The notes beneath the pieces are model-generated. The model was given only the letters and a program-made list of their open reading frames with translations, was not told the DNA's origin and did no database searches. 64,000 nucleotides of DNA from Pseudomonas sp. S06B 330 (lineage in GTDB: Bacteria; Pseudomonadota; Gammaproteobacteria; Pseudomonadales; Pseudomonadaceae): positions 845,501 to 909,500 of the forward strand of contig NZ_CP088149.1 of NCBI RefSeq assembly GCF_002845275.2, read 5' to 3'. Made by a program: the position numbers and the translations under genes. This document shows, in pieces, positions 7,519-13,842 of this stretch (position 1 is its first letter; every line of letters begins with the position of its first letter).

Positions 7519-10500
7519 ATGAACAAGGCCATTTATCGGTTGGTATGGAATAGCAGGTTGGGGGCGCCGCAAGTCGTTTCTGAAGTTGCCAAGTCTAAGG
7601 CGTGTGGCGGCACTGTAGCCGTCACCGGGTCGGGCACTCGCGCGTCGAAACGATGCGCTAAAAGAGCCGTCTGGCCACTGGCTTTGTTGTCGCTGGGAAT
7701 TGCCTCTTCAGTGTGGGCGACGACCTATGACGTCACTACGGGGGCGGGTTCCGGTCTGGGGTCCCTGCACGATGAACTAAAAAACAATGGGACGGTGAGC
7801 ATCGATCCGGGAGTGACAATGATTACCCTGGACGGGGACCTAGACGTATTTAGTAACGGCCCAACGACGCTGAACGCTTTCGCTCCCCTGGCAATTACCG
7901 GTGGCGACCTGGTGGGTGGCGGCAAATCGTTGTCATTGAACGGTCCAGATAGAGACGCGATCACCCTCACGATTTCGGGCCAGTTCACTGGCGATCCGGG
8001 TAGCGGTGGGTCTGCAACGGATGGCGATTCGGGAACGGATGGCGCGAACTCCAGTGGTTATGCCGTCGCGGGCGGTAACGGCACGTCGGGCTCAAAGGGC
8101 CAATACTCTGCCCCGAGCGATGGTTTAGCGGGAATCAGTGGCAGCGGATTCAATCTCACGAACAATGCCAGCATAAGCGGTGGTGCGGGTGTTGCCGTTG
8201 TATCGGCGGGCGCTGGGGGCAATGGCGGTAATGGTGGTGCTGGTGGCCCTTATGGCGCTGGTGGCGCTGGTGGCGCCGGTGGTGCCGGTGCTAGCGCTGG
8301 GGTGGGCTCCTCCGGTGGTGCCGGCGTCACAGGCAACAACTTCACGCTGACCAACAATGGCAGCATTACTGGGGGCGATGGTGCTGATGGCGCTGCTGGT
8401 GGTGCCGGCGGTAGTGGTGGTGTTGGTGGTCGTGGTGGATATTCTAACAAGGGTGGCAGGGGTGGCTACGGTGGCAACGGTGGCAACGGTGGCAACGGGG
8501 GCAACGGTGGAGCTGGCGTCAGTGGTTCCGACATGGTGTTGGTCAACACTGGGATTATTAAAGGCGGCACTGGCGGGGCCCAGGGCATAGGAGGTGCAGC
8601 AGGTGTAGGAGGTAAAAGAGGTGAAAGTGGTAAAGGATATATCTTTGGCGGTACAGACGGCTCAGACGGCCGACGCGGCAACAATGGCGAAAGGGGCATA
8701 GACGGCGACGGCATTGACGCATCGGGTAATTCCACCATCACCAACAGCGGTACCATCAGCGGTTATAACGGCATTCTCAACAAAGGTACCCTCAACAGAC
8801 TGAACAATAACGCAGGAGGCCATATTGTTGGCAACCCGCTTGACAGTTCTGCCGCGGGGGTTCGTAACATTGGTATCATCGATGCCCTGAACAACACAGG
8901 TTATATCGAAGGTAACATTGGTATTTTCAACACCGACGTCGGCACTATCACCACACTGAGCAATAATGCCGGCGGCACTATCTATGGCGGGTTAGGCATT
9001 AAAAATGAGGGCGCCATCGATGCGCTGAGCAACGCGGGCACAATTGGAGGTGTTTCTGGAATTTTCAACGCCGCCGACGGCACTATCACCACCCTGAGCA
9101 ACGATGGCGATGGTACGATTTCGGGCACAGGAATAGGCATTTCTAACGAGGGTACCATCACTACGCTCAACAACAGTGGCACCATCTCCAGTGGTCACGG
9201 CATTGTCAACTCCGGCACCATCGGTGCACTGAACAACAGTGGCCTCATCAGCGGTCAAAACGCAATTGTAAATACCTCATCGAACGGCGGGCTCGGCGCC
9301 ATAGCCAACACCGGTATCATCTCCGGTGAGATCATGAACTATTCTTCGCAGGACCTGATAATCAACGGCGGCACGGGCTCGCTGTTCGGCAGGCTGACGG
9401 GCTCCAGTGCTGGCACAGGTGTGGGGGCAGACAACATCGGCCAGATCAGCAACACCAGGTCGAACGTGGTGTTTGGCCCGGGTAACCAGTTGCTCAATGA
9501 CCACATCGACGTCGGCACTCATACTGTCACCAATGATTCGACCGGCGTCCTGCAGGTCAACAATGCACTTAATATCATTGGCAATTACCACCAGGGCGCC
9601 GATGCCAGCCTGATTCTCGGAGTGGCCAACAATGCCGTGACCACCGGTAATGCCAGCACTGACAGCGGCTATGGCCGCCTGGTGGTCAGCGGGAAGGCAA
9701 ACATCGCCTCGGGCTCCACGATCGGCTTGCAGCGCCTGGGCAGCTACGGTTTTGCTCAGGGTCAACGCTACGTGGTGATTCAGGCGGCCACCCCTGACAC
9801 CGAATATAACGCCAGCAGCCTGCGCTACAAAGTAGCGGGTTATAACGCCTCCGGTACCAGTGTAGACAGCGGCGGCAATACCCTGTTGTTGGTCACATTG
9901 GGCGGTGCTACGCAACCTGACGTCACGCCACCACCATCTGACGTCACGCCACCACCATCTGACGTCACACCACCACCATCTGACGTCACACCACCACCAT
10001 CTGACGTCACACCACCACCATCTGACGTCACACCACCACCCCCTGACGTCACGCCACCGCCACCTGACGGGCCATCCAGTGGTCCGATCAATCGCGCGAC
10101 CACCACCAGCGGGATGGCAACGCTCTCCGGGCTGTTCAACTACAACGGCTACGATGCGCCGTTGATGAACCTGTTCAACGCTGCCGCCGCCCTTGGCTCT
10201 TCGGCTGAGGGTAATAAGGCCGGTGCGCAGTTGAGCCCAGCGGCGACCGTGTCGGCCGCGACTCAGGCGTCCATGGCGTCCACGGTGCAAGTGCTCAATG
10301 TCACGGCGGCACGCCTGGACGGGATGCGCACTGCGCAGAACGACATGGCCGGCAGCGGTATCGCCACGGGTGAAGCCGCCAGCAATTCCGGGCTGTGGGG
10401 GCAGGCGTTCGGCGGTTCTTCGCGCCTGAGCGAGAGTGATAATATCGCCGGCTATACCAGCCATTACAGTGGCATGCTCATTGGTGCCGACACGGCGCTC

Positions 10501-11229
10501 AACGACAGCTGGCAGGCCGGTGGCCTGTTCAGCTACACCCAGACTACGGTCAACAGCGACGGCGATAACGCTGGCAGCTCTGCCGACGTGAAGTCTTACG
10601 GTGTGTTCGGCTATGCCAGCTATACGGCCAATCCGTGGTACCTGGACCTGTCGATAGGGGCGATCCAGCACCAATACGACACCCAGCGTGACGTTAACTT
10701 CCCTGGCTTCAATGGCACGGCCAAGGGCGAGCATGACGGAATGCAGTACATCGCTGCAGCCCAGGTCGGTTACCCGATCAACCTCGGTTCCCATACGGTG
10801 CTGACGCCGATTGGCGGCTTGACCTACACCACGCTGGAGCAAGACAGCTTCAGCGAAGAAGGCGGCAATGGCGCGGCACTGGATGTGGACTCCACCAGCA
10901 CTCACTCGCTGAAAAGCGACCTGGGCGCCAAGCTGGAGCGCTCCTACGCAACTGAATACGGCAACGTCGTGCCGTCGGCGCAGTTGATCTGGCGTCATGA
11001 GTACCATGACACCCGTCTGCAGTCGGTCGCCAACTTTGCCGCTGACACGGCAGGGGCCACCAGCTTCAGCAACCTGGGCGTCAAGCCGGTTGATGACACT
11101 GGCGTGCTGACACTGGGCGTGACTCTGCTGCAAAGTAGCGCCCTCAGCGTGTCGGCGAAGTACACCCTGGAGGCGGCGAGTGGTTACACCGCCAATACCG
11201 GTGATGTACAGGTGCGTTGGAACTTCTGA
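7519..11229 (+). CDS. Type Va autotransporter with ESPR, Gly-rich passenger and proline-repeat stalk
   Basis: Surface adhesin-like autotransporter, 1236 aa. Residues 1-26 (MNKAIYRLVWNSRLG...) are an extended signal peptide region. A classical signal peptide follows, with cleavage after VWA near residue 67. The passenger has GGX triplet tracts (about 230-335), a collagen-like G-X-Y run (about 379-400, GTDGSDGRRGNNGERGIDGD), then beta-helix-like repeats built on N-x-GTI-x-x-L-x-N (about 405-610) and a pertactin-like section up to 800. Residues 801-849 are TPPPSDV repeats, and the autotransporter beta-barrel spans about 955-1236, ending in the canonical aromatic Phe (VRWNF). The modifying enzyme directly upstream resembles the arrangement of glycosylated autotransporters. 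The ligand and the modification are unknown. Confidence 0.93.
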   Translation: MNKAIYRLVWNSRLGAPQVVSEVAKSKACGGTVAVTGSGTRASKRCAKRAVWPLALLSLGIASSVWATTYDVTTGAGSGLGSLHDELKNNGTVSIDPGVTMITLDGDLDVFSNGPTTLNAFAPLAITGGDLVGGGKSLSLNGPDRDAITLTISGQFTGDPGSGGSATDGDSGTDGANSSGYAVAGGNGTSGSKGQYSAPSDGLAGISGSGFNLTNNASISGGAGVAVVSAGAGGNGGNGGAGGPYGAGGAGGAGGAGASAGVGSSGGAGVTGNNFTLTNNGSITGGDGADGAAGGAGGSGGVGGRGGYSNKGGRGGYGGNGGNGGNGGNGGAGVSGSDMVLVNTGIIKGGTGGAQGIGGAAGVGGKRGESGKGYIFGGTDGSDGRRGNNGERGIDGDGIDASGNSTITNSGTISGYNGILNKGTLNRLNNNAGGHIVGNPLDSSAAGVRNIGIIDALNNTGYIEGNIGIFNTDVGTITTLSNNAGGTIYGGLGIKNEGAIDALSNAGTIGGVSGIFNAADGTITTLSNDGDGTISGTGIGISNEGTITTLNNSGTISSGHGIVNSGTIGALNNSGLISGQNAIVNTSSNGGLGAIANTGIISGEIMNYSSQDLIINGGTGSLFGRLTGSSAGTGVGADNIGQISNTRSNVVFGPGNQLLNDHIDVGTHTVTNDSTGVLQVNNALNIIGNYHQGADASLILGVANNAVTTGNASTDSGYGRLVVSGKANIASGSTIGLQRLGSYGFAQGQRYVVIQAATPDTEYNASSLRYKVAGYNASGTSVDSGGNTLLLVTLGGATQPDVTPPPSDVTPPPSDVTPPPSDVTPPPSDVTPPPSDVTPPPPDVTPPPPDGPSSGPINRATTTSGMATLSGLFNYNGYDAPLMNLFNAAAALGSSAEGNKAGAQLSPAATVSAATQASMASTVQVLNVTAARLDGMRTAQNDMAGSGIATGEAASNSGLWGQAFGGSSRLSESDNIAGYTSHYSGMLIGADTALNDSWQAGGLFSYTQTTVNSDGDNAGSSADVKSYGVFGYASYTANPWYLDLSIGAIQHQYDTQRDVNFPGFNGTAKGEHDGMQYIAAAQVGYPINLGSHTVLTPIGGLTYTTLEQDSFSEEGGNGAALDVDSTSTHSLKSDLGAKLERSYATEYGNVVPSAQLIWRHEYHDTRLQSVANFAADTAGATSFSNLGVKPVDDTGVLTLGVTLLQSSALSVSAKYTLEAASGYTANTGDVQVRWNF
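8209..8520 (+). repeat. Gly-Gly-X triplet repeat region in the autotransporter passenger
   Basis: Two tracts, about 8209-8300 and 8365-8515, encode runs of GGN, GGA, GGR and GGY in a strict three-residue period, separated by a beta-helix-like NNGSIT segment. At DNA level they are near-repeats of ggtggcaac and ggtggcgct. Such tracts could form polyglycine-II or PGRS-like structure (inference). Confidence 0.85.
9919..10065 (+). repeat. Seven tandem 21-bp repeats encoding TPPPSDV
   Basis: Seven direct units of exactly 21 bases start at 9919. Units 1-5 are nearly identical and the last two change Ser to Pro. Each unit encodes DVTPPPS/P, a stiff Pro-rich stalk between passenger and barrel. The unit is in frame, so copy-number change would alter length without a frameshift. 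Confidence 0.97.
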
Positions 11230-11247
11230 TCGGCTAACAGCGCTTAG

Positions 11248-11288
11248 CCTGAACGCCCATTGTCTGTGATAGGCAATGGGCGTTCAGG
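11248..11288 (+). terminator. Strong 15-bp inverted repeat after the autotransporter
   Basis: CCTGAACGCCCATTG pairs perfectly with CAATGGGCGTTCAGG across an 11-base loop. There is no T-run. It could be a partial terminator or an mRNA-stabilising 3' hairpin that lowers expression of the next two genes relative to the autotransporter. Confidence 0.6.
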
Positions 11289-11378
11289 TTCGCCAGCGCT
11301 AGAGAGCGAACGCCTTTTGTACAAGATAGTCTTACTTCCGATTTAAAGGCCCCCTATGAGCGGCATATCAGGTGAAGC

Positions 11379-12248
11379 GTGAAAAGTTCGAGCGCGTCGT
11401 TGTCGCGTTGTCTCGTCGCGGTACTCACGTGCGTGAGTGTGGCGCTAGGAGGATTGAGCGGTTGTGCCGATCCGAACCGGCACGCCGAGAGCCTGGCGCT
11501 CACCGGCCACTTGCAGCGTGAGCGGGTCGAAACCGACGGTTTCGTGCTGACCAGTTTTTACCGGATCAGTCGTCCGGATCTGCCATTGACCGTCTATATC
11601 GAGGGCGATGGTAAGGCCTGGCGCTCGCGCACGGTGCCCTCGGACAACCCCACGCCACATCAGGCCCTGGCTTTGACACTGGCATCGGTGGACCCGGCGG
11701 CCAACGTCGTGTACCTGGCACGCCCTTGCCAATTCACGCCGTTAGTGCAAAGCCCGCGTTGCGGCCGAGCCTACTGGACCGACAAGCGATTTGCCGAGGA
11801 AGTCGTCGTGGCCATGAACCAGGCGCTGAGCCGTTACTGCGCGCGGGTACCGGGACAGCGCGTTCACCTGGTCGGCTATTCGGGCGGTGGGGCGCTGGCG
11901 ATTTTGATTGCCGCCCGGCGTCATGACATTGCCTCGCTGCGCACGGTGGCCGGTAACCTGGACCACGTGCAAGTCAATCGTTTGCATAACGTCTCGGCCA
12001 TGCCTGAATCGCTCAATGCCATCGACGTTGCCCCGCAGGTCTCGTCTATCGTGCAGCTCCACTTCAGCGGTGGCGATGACCGTGTCGTGCCGGCGCAGGT
12101 CGCGCAAAATTTTGTCCGCGCAACGGCCAGCCGTTGTGCACGCAGCCAGATCGTCCCAGGTATGGCCCATGACAGCGACTGGGCCCGGCGCTGGCCTGAA
12201 CTGCTATTAACCCCTCTACCGTGCTCGGTGAGTACAAACCATGAATAA
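11379..12248 (+). CDS. Lipoprotein with alpha/beta-hydrolase fold
   Basis: Predicted lipid-anchored envelope hydrolase (289 aa), started at GTG 11379 behind AGGTGA. The signal peptide ends in the lipobox LSGC with Cys29, followed by Ala-Asp, which does not carry the Asp+2 inner-membrane retention signal. The nucleophile motif is GYSGG (Ser168), the acid is in GGDDRVVP (Asp233 or 234) and the histidine in MAHDSDW (His264), so a full catalytic triad is present. The body lacks resemblance to a named esterase. Its last codons overlap cysC by 8 bases, implying translational coupling. A role in maturing or trimming the cassette's product is inference. Confidence 0.8.
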   Translation: MKSSSASLSRCLVAVLTCVSVALGGLSGCADPNRHAESLALTGHLQRERVETDGFVLTSFYRISRPDLPLTVYIEGDGKAWRSRTVPSDNPTPHQALALTLASVDPAANVVYLARPCQFTPLVQSPRCGRAYWTDKRFAEEVVVAMNQALSRYCARVPGQRVHLVGYSGGGALAILIAARRHDIASLRTVAGNLDHVQVNRLHNVSAMPESLNAIDVAPQVSSIVQLHFSGGDDRVVPAQVAQNFVRATASRCARSQIVPGMAHDSDWARRWPELLLTPLPCSVSTNHE

Positions 12249-12843
12249 CAACCTGACAAGCGTGCCGCACGCCCTGAGTGCGTCGGACCGTAACGCGCAT
12301 TACGGCCACAGCGGCGCGGTGCTGTGGTTTACCGGGCTGTCCGCTTCGGGCAAGTCGTCCTTGTCCATGGCATTGGAACTAGCGCTGACGAAGCTGGGCT
12401 ATAGCTGCTATGTGCTCGATGGTGACAATCTGCGCAAAGGCTTGAATGCAAATTTAGGTTTCAGTGCCGAACATCGGAGCGAGAACATCCGCCGCGTGGG
12501 CGAGGTTGCCAGCTTGTTTGCCAATGCCGGATTGATCTGTATCACCGCCTTGATTTCCCCCTACTACAAGGATCGCGAGCGTGCGCGTGAGGCGGTCGGG
12601 CCAATGTTTCACGAAATACATATCGCGGCAGACCTGGCGACCTGCGAAGCCCGTGACCCCAAGGGGCTATACCAAAAGGCGCACGCCGGTAAGCTGCTTG
12701 AATTCACGGGGGTGAGTGCGCCGTACGAGGCGCCGAAGCATCCTGAATTGGTGATCGATACTGGAAAAATTTCGGTCGAGGAAAGCCTGAAGATATTGCT
12801 CGACTACGTGGTACGCCATATTCCGCTAAGCCAGAATCAATGA
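12241..12843 (+). CDS. cysC: Adenylyl-sulfate (APS) kinase, stand-alone
   Basis: Phosphorylates adenosine 5'-phosphosulfate to PAPS, the sulfo donor of sulfotransferases (200 aa, full-length single domain). The Walker A loop GLSASGKSS is at about 32-40. Also present are LDGDNLRKGLNANLGFS, the RSENIRRVGEVA helix, RDPKGLYQKA and FTGVSAPYEAP, all diagnostic of CysC. In pseudomonads APS kinase for assimilation is normally fused to CysN (established for P. aeruginosa and relatives), so a separate copy in a sulfotransferase cassette suggests a dedicated PAPS supply. The start overlaps the hydrolase gene. Confidence 0.95.
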   Translation: MNNNLTSVPHALSASDRNAHYGHSGAVLWFTGLSASGKSSLSMALELALTKLGYSCYVLDGDNLRKGLNANLGFSAEHRSENIRRVGEVASLFANAGLICITALISPYYKDRERAREAVGPMFHEIHIAADLATCEARDPKGLYQKAHAGKLLEFTGVSAPYEAPKHPELVIDTGKISVEESLKILLDYVVRHIPLSQNQ

Positions 12844-12883
12844 CGTTGGCCCCTAAAGCCTTGGTTTTGCTGAATGTCAGGCA

Positions 12884-12910
12884 CAAAAAAAGACGTCCGT
12901 GGACGTCTTT
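12884..12910 (-). terminator. Terminator of the tmRNA gene
   Basis: Read on the minus strand, AAAGACGT pairs with ACGTCTTT around CCACGG and runs into seven T residues. It starts 12 bases after the tmRNA 3' CCA. It can also stop cysC transcripts weakly from the other side. Confidence 0.85.
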
Positions 12911-12921
12911 AGATGTAAATT

Positions 12922-13313
12922 TGGTGGAACCGGGGGGATTTGAACCCCCGTCCGCCAGTGCTCCGCTGTCGGTACTACATGCTTAGCCGTGTCTATTGAG
13001 TTAATCCGCAGCCGCCCGACGGGCAGGGTGCTTTGGACGAGTTGTGTAAGTTTTAGCCGCTTCGTCCACAACGTACTGCACGGCGATCCTGTTCTGTATG
13101 ACAATCACTTCGGGTTTACAGGCATCCCCTAGTGATTGCTGGAGCCGAAGCTACCAGGAGAGCGGGCTCAGCTGCTTACGCAGCGAGAGCGTAACCCTCG
13201 TAGTTTTCGTCATTGGCAACTATAGAAAGTTGCAACAGTGGATTTACGAGTTCTGTTACCAACTCGGCATGCACCTAGAGTTTCACTACCGGCGTCGAAT
13301 CCTAATCGGCCCC
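12922..13313 (-). ncRNA. ssrA: tmRNA (transfer-messenger RNA)
   Basis: Rescues stalled ribosomes together with SmpB. The 5' end GGGGCCGATTAGGATTCGAC (13313 downwards) and the 3' end with TTCAAATCC and terminal CCA (12922) form the tRNA-like domain; GGGGCCG pairs with CGGTTCC in the acceptor stem. The reading frame at 13217-13176 has resume codon GCC and encodes ANDENYEGYALAA followed by TAA. The 13-residue tag is three longer than the ten-residue tag of E. coli, by an insertion of EGY or equivalent. Length is 392 nt. smpB lies 7.4 kb away. Confidence 0.97.
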
Positions 13314-13417
13314 ATTTGTTGCGCTCTAGCTGTAAGCGCTTTTCAACGCTTGAGGTCGAGTATACGCCATCGCTCAGGCGACGTCGACTGCTGGTCTGGC
13401 GCCGCCCGGTTGAGGCG

Positions 13418-13711
13418 TTACTGACCACTACCACCATTGCTGCTCTTGTCGGCTTTTTCAAGGGTGTCCAAGGCTTTGGTGGTAATGGCGATGCAGTCTT
13501 TGGTATTGCCGGCGGCCTGTGCAGCCTTGGCATCCTTGACCTGACCCATGACCTCCTGATCGGTGCTTTCGGCTGAGGCACCAGCGCCTGCCGTGGCGGT
13601 GGCATCATTGATCTTCTGCAAATTGAGGGTACACAGGTCTTCGGCGGCGAACACAGGGGAGGCAAGCAGTGCGGCGGCAAAGAACAGTCCGGAAATCGCA
13701 GTACGCTTCAT
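13418..13711 (-). CDS. Small secreted two-cysteine protein of unknown function
   Basis: Predicted periplasmic protein of 97 aa from ATG 13711, with ribosome site AGGAG eight bases upstream; a longer in-frame reading to 13768 has no such site. The signal peptide MKRTAISGLFFAAALLASPVFA is cut before AEDLC. The mature part is about 75 residues, largely helical, with two cysteines (DLCTLN and KDCIAI) that could form one disulfide, and ends in a flexible SSNGGSGQ tail. No recognised domain. It stands between ssrA and the lactate genes, alone. Confidence 0.75.
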   Translation of the reverse strand: MKRTAISGLFFAAALLASPVFAAEDLCTLNLQKINDATATAGAGASAESTDQEVMGQVKDAKAAQAAGNTKDCIAITTKALDTLEKADKSSNGGSGQ

Positions 13712-13842
13712 GTGAGTCTCCTTGGCTAGGACAGCCTCGTATGAGGCCTCTATCAGGGTGGACTGCACTGTGTTGCTGGGGTTCAGATGGAATTGATAGA
13801 TCTGACTGGCACCGCGCCAAAGCTGACACGGTGCCGATGACT

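Noticed and set aside
9277..11133. Antisense open frame of 618 codons opposite the autotransporter
   Set aside because: No ribosome site or recognisable domain; it mirrors the GC-biased codons of the true gene on the other strand.
13210..13680. Open frames within and beside the tmRNA
   Set aside because: The stretch is tmRNA and a small gene on the other frame; the frames are chance.
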